Shown here: positions 1 through 8,132 of the stretch, piece by piece
Position numbering within the stretch: position 1 is the stretch's first letter
Layout of the letters: each line of letters starts with the position of its first letter
NCBI RefSeq assembly: GCF_001439785.1
Contig: NZ_JYLI01000008.1
Span: 124,001 to 188,000 of the forward strand
Origin: Pseudomonas poae
GTDB taxonomy: Bacteria > Pseudomonadota > Gammaproteobacteria > Pseudomonadales > Pseudomonadaceae
Length of the DNA stretch: 64,000 bases
Reading direction: 5' to 3'
Notes under the pieces: model-generated
Seen by the model: only the letters and a program-made list of their open reading frames with translations
Told to the model about the DNA's origin: nothing
Databases searched by the model: none
Position numbers and translations under genes: made by a program

Positions 1-1
1 G

Positions 2-388
2 CAACTGGATTACGTCGGGGTGATGGCCTTCGAGTTCTTTGAAGTGGAAGGTGGCCTCAAGGCCAACGAAATAGCGCCACGGGTGCACAACTCCGGGCAC
101 TGGACCACCGAAGGCGCCGAGTGCAGCCAGTTCGAAAACCACCTGCGGGCGGTAGCGGGCTTGCCGTTGGGCTCCACAGCCAAAATCGGCGAGAGCGCCA
201 TGCTCAATTTCATCGGCTCGGTGCCGCCCGTGGAGCGGGTGATCGCCATCGATGATTGCCACCTGCATCACTACGGCAAGGCCTTCAAGGCCGGGCGCAA
301 GGTCGGTCACGCCAACCTGCGCTGCAAGGACCGCGCGACGCTGCAGGCGCAGATCCTCAAGGTCGAAGCGCTGATCTCCGAACAATAA
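2..388 (+). CDS. purK: PurK C-terminal part (5-(carboxyamino)imidazole ribonucleotide synthase), truncated by window edge
   Basis: The reading frame is open at the left edge and ends at a TAA; 128 codons are visible. They match the C-terminal ATP-grasp part of PurK: a FEFFEV strand, the metal/ATP-binding NEIAPRVHNSGHW motif, and the QFENHLRAVAGLPLG segment. PurK converts aminoimidazole ribonucleotide, ATP and bicarbonate to N5-CAIR in purine synthesis, in the cytoplasm. In pseudomonads purE normally precedes purK, so purE is expected just outside the window; that part is inference. The 5' portion and start are not visible. Confidence 0.93.
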   Translation, partial: QLDYVGVMAFEFFEVEGGLKANEIAPRVHNSGHWTTEGAECSQFENHLRAVAGLPLGSTAKIGESAMLNFIGSVPPVERVIAIDDCHLHHYGKAFKAGRKVGHANLRCKDRATLQAQILKVEALISEQ

Positions 389-493
389 GCCTGGCAATGG
401 CGGGAACCATTGGTCACCGCCGTCCCTCTGATTGCAGGATGGCAAAGCCTGACCGGGCTTTGGCATGACTCACACCAATCAGAGGGAAATGCC

Positions 494-739
494 ATGGGTA
501 TCATCGGAACCATTTTTATCGGCTTGATCGTCGGCCTGCTGGCTCGCTTTCTCAAGCCCGGCGACGACAGCATGGGCTGGATCATGACCATCCTGCTAGG
601 TATCGCCGGCTCCCTGGCCGCGACCTACGGTGGTCAGGCGCTGGGTATCTACCAGGCCGGTCAAGGCGCAGGCTTCCTAGGCGCGCTGGTCGGTGCCATC
701 GTGCTGCTGGTGATCTACGGCCTGATCAAAAGGAAGTAA
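494..739 (+). CDS. GlsB/YeaQ/YmgE family small membrane protein
   Basis: This 81-residue protein has three hydrophobic segments rich in Gly and Ala, and it starts MGIIGTIFIGLIVGLLARFL, as in transglycosylase-associated (GlsB/YeaQ/YmgE) stress proteins. The family is inner-membrane and often stress-induced; its molecular function is unknown. I chose the ATG at 494 because AGAGGGA lies just upstream and the family normally begins here. An in-frame ATG at 410 would add an unrelated hydrophilic extension. The gene stands alone between purK and a DUF3299 gene. Confidence 0.85.
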   Translation: MGIIGTIFIGLIVGLLARFLKPGDDSMGWIMTILLGIAGSLAATYGGQALGIYQAGQGAGFLGALVGAIVLLVIYGLIKRK

Positions 740-816
740 TCAGCCGACAAAGTCCTCTGCGCTGCGCAGGCGCAGAGGGCTAGAATACTCGGCACTTGAA
801 TTTGCCGAGCCTCTCC

Positions 817-1353
817 ATGCGCCGTCTACTGTTGACACTCCTCCTGCTGGGCTCAGGCCTGGCGCACGCCGGTGAACTGCCGGAAACCGACTGGCTCGAC
901 CTGATGCCCCTGTCGGACCAAAAAGCCCTCGAAGCCATGCCCGAGATCGACCACAACTCCCCCGAAGCCCAAGGCACCTTCACCGACAAGGGTGGCCTCA
1001 AGCAAAGCAAGGGGTTGCCGGCGGTGATGTATTCCACCAAGACTGTGCCCGCCATGAACGGCAAGAACATCCGCATTGGCGGCTACCCGGTGCCGCTGGA
1101 AACCGATGCCAAGGGCCGCAGCACGCTGTTCTTTCTAGTGCCTTACCCCGGCGCATGCATTCATGTTCCGCCACCGCCGCCCAACCAGTTGGTGCTGGTG
1201 CGCTATCCCAAGGGGCTGAAGCTGGATGATATCTACACGCCGCTGTGGGTCACGGGAACGTTGAAGGTGGAGAAGGTGAATAACGATTTGGCGGATGCGG
1301 CGTATGCGCTGGATGCGGGCAAGGTCCGCGTAGTCAAGGAATCCGACCTGTAA
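817..1353 (+). CDS. DUF3299 secreted protein
   Basis: This 178-residue protein begins with a clear signal peptide (MRRLLLTLLLLGSGLAHAG, likely cut after AHA). It has the DUF3299 features: a central IRIGGYPVPLE strand, an FFLVPYPGACIHVPPPPPN segment with a conserved Cys and His, and a C-terminal WVTGTLKVE motif. Members are periplasmic, sometimes linked to ABC-type export loci, and have no established function. A TTG at 796 lies in frame upstream. The ATG at 817 puts the signal peptide at the very N-terminus and is preferred. Confidence 0.8.
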   Translation: MRRLLLTLLLLGSGLAHAGELPETDWLDLMPLSDQKALEAMPEIDHNSPEAQGTFTDKGGLKQSKGLPAVMYSTKTVPAMNGKNIRIGGYPVPLETDAKGRSTLFFLVPYPGACIHVPPPPPNQLVLVRYPKGLKLDDIYTPLWVTGTLKVEKVNNDLADAAYALDAGKVRVVKESDL

Positions 1354-1370
1354 GAAACGAACCTGCCGGT

Positions 1371-1455
1371 GTGGGAGCTGGCTTGCCTGCGATGCAGACG
1401 CCTCGGTGTGTCAGTAATGCCGAGGTGATGCTATCGCAGGCAAGCCAGCTCCCAC
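1371..1455. repeat. REPIN: paired inverted REP palindromes
   Basis: The left arm GTGGGAGCTGGCTTGCCTGC and the right arm GCAGGCAAGCCAGCTCCCAC are exact reverse complements around a spacer of about 40 bases. The element lies between the DUF3299 gene and the convergent mutarotase gene. It matches the other REP pairs in this window. A transcript could fold into a long hairpin. Confidence 0.9.
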
Positions 1456-1468
1456 ATTTGAATCGGGT

Positions 1469-2368
1469 TTACAGGGGCAGGGCTGTGATGCTCACGGCCA
1501 GGGTGTGGCTTTCGCCCGGGGCCAATGCCACCACATCATCCAGCACATTCGTCGTCTCGATGCACAACATGCCCGTCCAGCCATCGTCGGCCATGTCGTC
1601 AAACGCCTTGGCGCGTTCGGTCCAGGGGTTCCAGATGACGGTGGAGTGGGAGCCCTGGCTGGTGAGCTGGATGCGGCGCTGCCAGTCTTTGTCGACGATG
1701 TTGAGCTGCGTCGGAGTGTCGAGATAGATACGGTCGGTCTCGGCGGCGAACGGTAGTAGGCCGGACTGCTGTTTCTCGGTCCAGCCATCGGCGGTATCGA
1801 TATACGTCAGGCCATCCAGACCCTCAACCTGCACGTTGCGCACATCGCTGACCGCGAAATAGGTGTGCAGCGCCTGACTGAGTGTCACGGTGTGGTCGTC
1901 ACGGTTGTGGCTGGTCAGGCGGATGTGCAGTTGGTCGTCCAGCAGCAGGCTCAGCTTCAGGTCGACCTGATGGGGCCAGCCAGGAAAGCCGCCGGCAGGC
2001 GCTGGCAGGGCCAGGTCCACACGCAGTGCTTCACCCTCGAGTTCGGTCGCAGCCAATTCCCAGATCGCAGTTCGGACAAAACCATGGGCACCGGCCGGCT
2101 GTTCGCTTTGGCGCATCGCCTTCACGCTCTGCGGGTTACGGTCGAATACACCAAACCAGGGCCAGCACACCGGGACGCCGGTACGAATGCCTTTGCCCTG
2201 CTTGAACACCGCCTCGGGGTTCGGCCAGATCAGCGGCTGCTCGCCCTGGCGCTGATAGCTGAAGACATGCGCGCCCTGTTGGGCCACCATCAGTTCGGCG
2301 CCGTTGTGGCGAATACGCCAGCAGTCCAGTTCGTCGATCTTTACGGTTTCAACGTGGGGCGTCGGCAT
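1469..2368 (-). CDS. D-hexose-6-phosphate mutarotase (YeaD family)
   Basis: This 299-residue protein belongs to the aldose-1-epimerase-like superfamily. It shows the family motifs QGAHVFSYQ near residue 32, GIRTGVPVCWPWFG near residue 60, and a conserved AHGFVR segment near residue 94. A downstream LHTYFAV carries the active-site His, and a VWNPWTE-type motif lies near the C-terminus (seen as VIWNPWTERA). Enzymes of this family interconvert alpha and beta anomers of glucose-6-phosphate and related sugar phosphates in the cytoplasm. The gene is followed on the same strand by a REP pair and preceded by a thioesterase gene about 60 bases upstream. Confidence 0.88.
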   Translation of the reverse strand: MPTPHVETVKIDELDCWRIRHNGAELMVAQQGAHVFSYQRQGEQPLIWPNPEAVFKQGKGIRTGVPVCWPWFGVFDRNPQSVKAMRQSEQPAGAHGFVRTAIWELAATELEGEALRVDLALPAPAGGFPGWPHQVDLKLSLLLDDQLHIRLTSHNRDDHTVTLSQALHTYFAVSDVRNVQVEGLDGLTYIDTADGWTEKQQSGLLPFAAETDRIYLDTPTQLNIVDKDWQRRIQLTSQGSHSTVIWNPWTERAKAFDDMADDGWTGMLCIETTNVLDDVVALAPGESHTLAVSITALPL

Positions 2369-2426
2369 GTGACAGCTCTCTCAATGGCAGGCAATGGGGC
2401 AATGGACCGTCAAAACCGTGCGAGGT

Positions 2427-2831
2427 TTAACGCGCGCGTGACGGCACCGAGCGAGTGCGCCCACTGCCATCAATGGCGACAAACACGAACACCGCCTCGG
2501 TCACCTTGCGCCATTCGCTGGACAGCGGGTCGTCGCTCCACACTTCGACCATCATCTGGATCGAACTGCGGCCGATTTCCAGGGCCTGGGTATAGAACGA
2601 CAGCTGCGCGCCCACGGCCACCGGCACCAGAAAGGCCATGCGATCAATCGCCACGGTGGCCACGCGACCACCGGCGACCTTGCTGGCCATTGCCGTGCCT
2701 GCCAGGTCCATCTGCGCGACCAGCCAGCCGCCGAAGATATCGCCAAAGCCGTTGGTTTCACGGGGGAGCGCGGTGATTTGCAGGGCGAGATCGCCTTGCG
2801 GGATTGGATCTTCTTGTTCGAGTTCGATCAT
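2427..2831 (-). CDS. acyl-CoA thioesterase, YciA-like hotdog fold
   Basis: The protein has 134 residues, usual for single-hotdog YciA-type thioesterases. The hallmark GDIFGGWLVAQMDLAG motif (residues about 30-45) carries the catalytic Asp on the hotdog helix. It is followed by the VAIDRMAFLVPVAVG strand and the MMVEVWSDDP strand. The family hydrolyses a broad range of acyl-CoA esters in the cytoplasm. It is transcribed in the same direction as the mutarotase gene and diverges from the MHS transporter across a 405-base gap. The exact substrate cannot be read from the sequence. Confidence 0.87.
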   Translation of the reverse strand: MIELEQEDPIPQGDLALQITALPRETNGFGDIFGGWLVAQMDLAGTAMASKVAGGRVATVAIDRMAFLVPVAVGAQLSFYTQALEIGRSSIQMMVEVWSDDPLSSEWRKVTEAVFVFVAIDGSGRTRSVPSRAR

Positions 2832-3236
2832 GCCGAGGGTGCCTCTGACCCGTGACGCTTCATGGGTATTTCAAATGGATAGCCGTCTTGCGGAAAAACG
2901 TTTCAGCACCAACATACACCGCTCGATGCGTTTCTCGTAAGGCGTACTCAAGGGAAACTCTGCCAAATCGGCTGGATGGCACCCAACGGCGTTTTGGCAC
3001 AGCAGCCCGTCAAGACTGGGGTTCTTGCACTTGCAAGGGCCGAGTATATCCACAGGTTGGCGTCACTACGACCTCCCGGGGCTCATTTGGTCGCTAATCA
3101 GGCGCTGTACGGGGGCTTTTGCGGGCAACTGTTCTCCTGGCGCTGTGCTTTTACAAGCGATTTGCTATCTTGCCAAGCCGCCGCCCGTCACGGCGCGCCG
3201 TCCTATTACGCTGATTACTATAAGAGAAGCCTTGCC
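2832..3236. other. divergent intergenic gap between thioesterase and MHS transporter
   Basis: These 405 bases separate two divergent start codons and must hold both promoters. I see no RNA gene, no REP element and no convincing operator. Short open frames here lack ribosome-binding sites and resemble no protein I recognise. The gap is less GC-rich than the flanking genes near 2,880-2,950 and 3,190-3,230. Confidence 0.5.
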
Positions 3237-4526
3237 ATGTCCTCCGTGCCCGCAAGCAGTGCGCCACCTTCGCGCCCGCTGACCCGCAACGACTACAAAA
3301 CCCTGTCGCTGTCTGCCTTGGGCGGGGCGCTGGAGTTCTACGACTTCATCATCTTTGTGTTTTTCGCCACGGTGGTCGGAAAACTGTTTTTCCCCGTCGA
3401 CATGCCGGAATGGCTGCGCATGATGCAGACGTTCGGCATCTTCGCCGCTGGTTACCTGGCACGCCCACTGGGCGGCATTATCATGGCGCACTTCGGTGAC
3501 CTGCTGGGCCGCAAGAAGATGTTCACCCTGAGCATCTTCATGATGGCCGTACCCACCCTGATCATGGGCCTGCTGCCGACCTATGCGCAGATCGGCCTGT
3601 GGGCGCCGCTGTTACTGCTGCTGATGCGCGTCATTCAGGGCGCGGCGATTGGCGGTGAAGTGCCCGGCGCCTGGGTGTTCGTCTCCGAACACGTCCCGCC
3701 GCGCCACATCGGCTACGCCTGCGGCACCCTGACCAGCGGTCTCACCGCCGGTATCCTGTTGGGTTCGCTGGTGGCCACGGCGATCAACACTATTTACAGC
3801 CCCGAGCAGGTCTCGGATTACGCCTGGCGCATCCCGTTCCTGCTGGGCGGGGTGTTCGGCCTGCTGTCGGTGTACCTGCGTCGCTGGCTACATGAAACGC
3901 CGATCTTCGCCGAGATGCAGCAACGCAAGGCCCTGGCCGCCGAGCTGCCGTTGCGTGCGGTATTGCGCGACCACCGGGGCGCCATCGTGCTGTCGATGCT
4001 GCTGACCTGGTTGCTGTCGGCCGGCGTCGTGGTGGTTATCCTGATGACCCCGACCGTGCTGCAAACCGTCTACCACTTCAGCCCCACGACGGCGCTGCAA
4101 GCCAACAGCCTGGCCATTGTTACCCTGAGCCTGGGGTGCATCGCCGCCGGCGCACTGGCCGACCGCTTCGGCGCCGGGCGCGTGCTGGTCAGCGGTTGCC
4201 TGCTGCTGCTGGCGACGTCCTGGACGCTGTACCACAGCCTCATCGAGCACCCGAACTGGCTCTTCCCGCTGTACACCCTGACCGGCCTGTTTGTCGGTGT
4301 CATCGGCGTGGTGCCTTACGTCATGGTCAAAGCCTTCCCGCCCGTGGTGCGTTTCAGCGGCTTGTCGTTTTCCTACAATGTGGCCTACGCCATCTTCGGC
4401 GGGCTGACGCCGCTGGCGGTGTCGCTGCTGATGAAGGAAAGCCCGATGGGCCCTTCCTACTATGTTGCCGTGCTGTGCGTGATGGGGATGCTGGTAGGCG
4501 GGTATCTCTGGAAGCGTGGACGCTGA
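3237..4526 (+). CDS. MFS transporter, metabolite:H+ symporter (MHS) type
   Basis: This 429-residue protein has 12 predicted membrane helices. MHS-family signatures are present: an N-terminal LGGALEFYDFIIFVFF helix, the loop motif GDLLGRKKMFTLS (about residues 85-97) with the conserved G-D and R-K pattern, and RVIQGAAIGGEVPGA (about residues 130-144). The family imports small organic anions such as citrate, proline or alpha-ketoglutarate with protons; the substrate here is unknown. The frame stays open to 2976, but the ATG at 3237 gives the family-typical short cytoplasmic N-terminus. It lies upstream of pstS on the same strand but is separated from it by a palindrome and the pstS Pho box. Confidence 0.88.
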   Translation: MSSVPASSAPPSRPLTRNDYKTLSLSALGGALEFYDFIIFVFFATVVGKLFFPVDMPEWLRMMQTFGIFAAGYLARPLGGIIMAHFGDLLGRKKMFTLSIFMMAVPTLIMGLLPTYAQIGLWAPLLLLLMRVIQGAAIGGEVPGAWVFVSEHVPPRHIGYACGTLTSGLTAGILLGSLVATAINTIYSPEQVSDYAWRIPFLLGGVFGLLSVYLRRWLHETPIFAEMQQRKALAAELPLRAVLRDHRGAIVLSMLLTWLLSAGVVVVILMTPTVLQTVYHFSPTTALQANSLAIVTLSLGCIAAGALADRFGAGRVLVSGCLLLLATSWTLYHSLIEHPNWLFPLYTLTGLFVGVIGVVPYVMVKAFPPVVRFSGLSFSYNVAYAIFGGLTPLAVSLLMKESPMGPSYYVAVLCVMGMLVGGYLWKRGR

Positions 4527-4532
4527 TTGATG

Positions 4533-4560
4533 GCTCCCACGTTCTGCGTGGGAAGCCTCT
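4533..4560. repeat. short palindromic repeat after the MHS transporter
   Basis: TCCCACG (4535-4541) and CGTGGGA (4547-4553) form a 7-bp stem with a 5-base loop, directly after the stop codon. The GGCTCCCACG...CGTGGGAA layout resembles a repeat I know from fluorescent pseudomonads; that link is from memory. No T-run follows, so it is a weak terminator at most. Confidence 0.55.
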
Positions 4561-4598
4561 CCGGGGACGCCCAAGTCCCCCTTGCTTGCGATAGTGGC

Positions 4599-4632
4599 CT
4601 TTCATCTAACTGTCATATTCTCGACATAGAGT
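4599..4632 (+). promoter_or_regulatory. Pho box and -10 of pstS
   Basis: CTTTCAT (4599-4605), a CTAA spacer and CTGTCAT (4610-4616) form a PhoB box. A degenerate third repeat, TCGACAT (4621-4627), keeps the 11-bp period. TAGAGT (4627-4632) lies 10 bases after the main box, where PhoB-dependent promoters carry their -10. The pstS start follows 62 bases later, so phosphate starvation should induce pstS through PhoB. Confidence 0.82.
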
Positions 4633-4694
4633 GTTCACACGGCCTCTCGATACTTGGCCCCGATCCAACTATCCCTATCTGCTAGGAGCAAGGC

Positions 4695-5681
4695 ATGAAA
4701 CTGAAGCGTTTGATGGCGGCAATGACTTTTGTCGCCGCTGGCGTTGCGACCGCCAACGCGGTGGCCGCTGGTGTTGACCCGGCAATTGCGGCTTATGTTA
4801 AGACCACTGGTGTGTCGGGCAACCTGTCCAGCGTTGGTTCCGATACCCTGGCTAACCTGATGACCCTGTGGGCTGAGGGTTACAAGAAGGAATACCCGAA
4901 CGTCAACATCCAGATTCAAGCTGCCGGCTCCGCCACCGCGCCTCCTGCGCTGACTGAAGGCACCTCCAACCTGGGCCCGATGAGCCGCAAGATGAAGGAC
5001 ACCGAACTGGCGGCCTTCGAGCAGAAGTACGGCTACAAGCCCACCGCTATCCCGGTGGCCGTGGATGCATTGGCGGTGTTCGTGCACAAGGACAACCCGA
5101 TCCAGCACCTGACCATGGAGCAGGTCGATTCAGTTTTCTCCTCGACTCGCCTGTGCGGTGCCAAAGCCGACGTGAAAACCTGGGGCGACCTGGGTGTGAC
5201 CGGCGACCTGGCCAACAAGCCGGTGCAACTGTTCGGTCGTAACTCGGTTTCCGGCACCTACGGCTACTTCAAGGAAGAAGCCCTGTGCAAAGGCGACTAC
5301 AAGCCTAACGTGAACGAACAGCCGGGCTCGGCTTCGGTTGTGCAGTCGATCAGCTCCTCGCTCAACGGCATCGGTTACTCGGGCATCGGCTACAAGACCG
5401 CCAGCGTGAAAACCGTGGCCCTGGCCAAAAAAGGCAGCACGGACTTCATCGAAGACACCGAAGAAAACGCCCTGAACGGCAAGTACCCGCTGTCGCGCTT
5501 CCTCTACGTTTACGTCAACAAAGCCCCGAACAAGCCTCTGGCCCCGCTGGAAGCCGAGTTCGTGAAGCTTGTGCTTTCCAAGCAGGGCCAGGAAGTTGTC
5601 GTGAAAGACGGCTACATCCCACTGCCAGCCAAGGTTGCCGCCAAGGCGCTGGCTGACCTGGGTCTGAAAGAAGGCAACTAA
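4695..5681 (+). CDS. pstS: PstS phosphate-binding periplasmic protein
   Basis: This 328-residue protein has a signal peptide ending about residue 25 (AVAAG) and the fold of the phosphate-binding component of the Pst ABC importer. Visible binding-site segments are [11 protein letters not shown] (about residues 46-56), [23 protein letters not shown] (positions about 76-98) and [12 protein letters not shown] (about 180-191), where Ser, Thr and Arg contact phosphate. It captures phosphate in the periplasm and delivers it to PstC-PstA. The start has AGGAGC just upstream. pstS carries its own Pho box and is separated from pstC by a second one, so binding protein and permease can be expressed at different levels. 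Confidence 0.95.
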   Translation: MKLKRLMAAMTFVAAGVATANAVAAGVDPAIAAYVKTTGVSGNLSSVGSDTLANLMTLWAEGYKKEYPNVNIQIQAAGSATAPPALTEGTSNLGPMSRKMKDTELAAFEQKYGYKPTAIPVAVDALAVFVHKDNPIQHLTMEQVDSVFSSTRLCGAKADVKTWGDLGVTGDLANKPVQLFGRNSVSGTYGYFKEEALCKGDYKPNVNEQPGSASVVQSISSSLNGIGYSGIGYKTASVKTVALAKKGSTDFIEDTEENALNGKYPLSRFLYVYVNKAPNKPLAPLEAEFVKLVLSKQGQEVVVKDGYIPLPAKVAAKALADLGLKEGN

Positions 5682-5780
5682 GCCCGTAATACCGGGTGTA
5701 GATGGATGCTTCCCTGTGGGAGCGCACTGCACCCAAAATCCTTTTATCCGCTGCCAGCCCCGCTGCGCGGCGGATTTTCT

Positions 5781-5825
5781 GCGTCACCGCATTGTCATCT
5801 TTCTGTCATACAGGACCGCTAGGGT
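5781..5825 (+). promoter_or_regulatory. Pho box and -10 of the pstC-pstA-pstB-phoU operon
   Basis: TTGTCAT (5792-5798), a CTTT spacer and CTGTCAT (5803-5809) form a near-consensus Pho box. A degenerate GCGTCAC (5781-5787) precedes it in the same 11-bp phase. TAGGGT (5820-5825) lies 10 bases downstream, the same geometry as the pstS promoter. Transcription would then begin close to the pstC ATG at 5832. Confidence 0.8.
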
Positions 5826-5831
5826 GTGCGC

Positions 5832-8117
5832 ATGAATGATCTGGCCAATTCCACCATGACAACGACTTCCCCCCCCAAGCGCATTGATTTCAATACGCCT
5901 GAGCTGCAACGCAAGCGCCGCATTCGCGCGCTCAAGGACCGCCTGACCCGCTGGTACGTGCTGGTCGGTGGCCTCGCTGTCCTTGGCGCCATTACCTTGA
6001 TTTTCTTCTTTCTTGCCTACGTGGTGGCACCGCTGTTCCAGGGCGCCTCGCTGACCAGGGAAGACGCACTCACCCCGGCCTGGATCCAGGACGCGGGCAA
6101 GCCACTGATGATCTCGCTTGAAGAGCAGAACCAGGTGGCCATGCGGGTTTCCGACAAGGGCCAGGCGCTGTTCTTTGACATCACCACCGGCGCGGAACTC
6201 AAGCGCGTCGACCTGCCGTTGCCGGCCGGTGCCAGCGTGGCATCCATCGGTGAAGACCAGCCCGGCAGCCCGCTGGTAGTGCTCGGCCTGTCCAACGGCC
6301 AGTCCCTGGTGTTTCGCCACACCTATAAGGTGTCGTACCCGGACGGCAAGAAAACCATCACGCCGGCCATCGAATACCCCTATGGCGAAACGCCGATCGT
6401 GCTGGATGACGCCGGTCGCCCGCTGGAGCACGTGGCCCTCAACGCCACCGACTCCACGCTGGTGCTGGCCGGTTCCGCCGGCTCGTTCCTGAACGTGCTG
6501 TCCCTGAGTCGCGAAGAAAACATGATGACTGGCGAAGTCACCAGCGAGCAGAAGCGCATCGAGCTGCCGCAGATGACCGAGCCGGTGAAGGCGATCTTCA
6601 TCGACCCGCGCCAGCAATGGCTGTATGTGGTCAACGGTCGCGCGCAGGCCGATGTGTTCAGCCTGCGCGACAAGAACCTCAACGGTCGCTATAAATTGCT
6701 CGAAGACGGCAACGCTGAAATCACCGCCAGCACCCAGCTGGTGGGCGGTATCTCACTGATCGTCGGTAACTCCAAGGGCGGCCTGGCCCAGTGGTTCATG
6801 GCCCGCGACCCGGATGGCGAGCAGCGCTTGAAGCAGATCCGCACGTTCCAGATGGGCACCTCGCCCATTGTGGAAATCAGCGCCGAAGAGCGTCGCAAGG
6901 GCTTCACCGCGCTGGATGCGTCCGGCCAGTTCGGCGTGTTCCACAGCACCGCGCACCGCACCCTGCTGGTCGACCCGGTGGTCGAGGGCCAGGGCGTCTA
7001 CGGCCTGTCGCCTCGGGCCAACCGCGTGATCGTCGAAGCCGGCGGCAAGCTGCAGCCACTGCTGCTCGACAACCCGCATCCCGAAGTTTCGTGGAGCGCG
7101 CTGTGGAGCAAGGTCTGGTACGAAAACTACGACGAACCCAAGTACGTCTGGCAATCGACCGCCGCCAACACCGATTTCGAACCCAAGATGAGCCTCGCGC
7201 CGTTGACCTTCGGCACCTTGAAGGCGGCGTTCTACGCCATGCTGCTGGCCGCCCCGCTGGCGGTGGCTGCGGCAATCTACACCGCCTACTTCATGGCGCC
7301 GAGCCTGCGCCGCAAGGTCAAGCCGGTGATCGAACTGATGGAAGCCATGCCGACGGTGATCCTCGGCTTCTTCGCCGGCCTGTTCCTGGCGCCGTATGTG
7401 GAGGGGCATTTGCCGGGGATTTTCAGCCTGCTGATGCTGCTGCCGATTGGCATTCTGGTGGCCGGTTTCGTGTTCAGCCGCCTGCCTGAGTCGATCCGCC
7501 TGCGGGTTCCCGATGGCTGGGAAAGCGCGATCCTGATCCCGGTGATCCTGTTTGTGGGCTGGCTGTCGCTGTACATGAGCCCCTACCTGGAAACCTGGTT
7601 CTTTGGCGGCGACATGCGCATGTGGATCTCGCACGACCTGGGCATTACCTACGACCAGCGCAACGCGCTGGTGGTGGGCCTGGCGATGGGCTTTGCGGTG
7701 ATCCCGAACATCTACTCCATCGCCGAAGACGCCGTGTTCAGCGTACCGCGCGGCCTGACGCTGGGCTCCCTGGCACTGGGCGCCACGCCGTGGCAGACCA
7801 TGACCCGCGTGGTGATCCTGACTGCCAGCCCGGGCATCTTCTCGGCGCTGATGATCGGCATGGGCCGCGCCGTGGGCGAGACCATGATCGTGCTGATGGC
7901 CACCGGCAACACCCCGGTGATGGAGATGAACCTGTTCGAAGGCCTGCGCACACTGGCGGCCAACGTCGCGGTAGAAATGCCCGAGTCGGAAGTGGGTGGC
8001 AGTCACTATCGCGTGCTGTTCCTCTCGGCGCTGGTGCTGCTGCTGTTCACCTTCATCATGAACACCCTCGCCGAGCTGATCCGTCAGCGTCTGCGCAAGA
8101 AATACTCGTCGCTTTAA
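5832..8117 (+). CDS. pstC: PstC phosphate ABC transporter permease, long form
   Basis: The protein has 761 residues, more than twice the usual PstC length. After a first membrane helix (about residues 38-66) comes a hydrophilic domain of roughly 370 residues. It has repeated short strands suggestive of a beta-propeller and no enzyme motif I recognise. The classical permease domain follows from about residue 455, with the EAMPTVILGFFAGLFL helix and the coupling loop LALGATPWQTMTRVVILTASPGI. It forms the inner-membrane channel with PstA. The ATG at 5832 is preferred; a GTG at 5826 and an ATG at 5856 are also in frame. No strong ribosome-binding site precedes any of them. It is co-transcribed with pstA 15 bases later. 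Confidence 0.9.
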   Translation: MNDLANSTMTTTSPPKRIDFNTPELQRKRRIRALKDRLTRWYVLVGGLAVLGAITLIFFFLAYVVAPLFQGASLTREDALTPAWIQDAGKPLMISLEEQNQVAMRVSDKGQALFFDITTGAELKRVDLPLPAGASVASIGEDQPGSPLVVLGLSNGQSLVFRHTYKVSYPDGKKTITPAIEYPYGETPIVLDDAGRPLEHVALNATDSTLVLAGSAGSFLNVLSLSREENMMTGEVTSEQKRIELPQMTEPVKAIFIDPRQQWLYVVNGRAQADVFSLRDKNLNGRYKLLEDGNAEITASTQLVGGISLIVGNSKGGLAQWFMARDPDGEQRLKQIRTFQMGTSPIVEISAEERRKGFTALDASGQFGVFHSTAHRTLLVDPVVEGQGVYGLSPRANRVIVEAGGKLQPLLLDNPHPEVSWSALWSKVWYENYDEPKYVWQSTAANTDFEPKMSLAPLTFGTLKAAFYAMLLAAPLAVAAAIYTAYFMAPSLRRKVKPVIELMEAMPTVILGFFAGLFLAPYVEGHLPGIFSLLMLLPIGILVAGFVFSRLPESIRLRVPDGWESAILIPVILFVGWLSLYMSPYLETWFFGGDMRMWISHDLGITYDQRNALVVGLAMGFAVIPNIYSIAEDAVFSVPRGLTLGSLALGATPWQTMTRVVILTASPGIFSALMIGMGRAVGETMIVLMATGNTPVMEMNLFEGLRTLAANVAVEMPESEVGGSHYRVLFLSALVLLLFTFIMNTLAELIRQRLRKKYSSL

Positions 8118-8132
8118 GAAAGGTAGAAGTCT

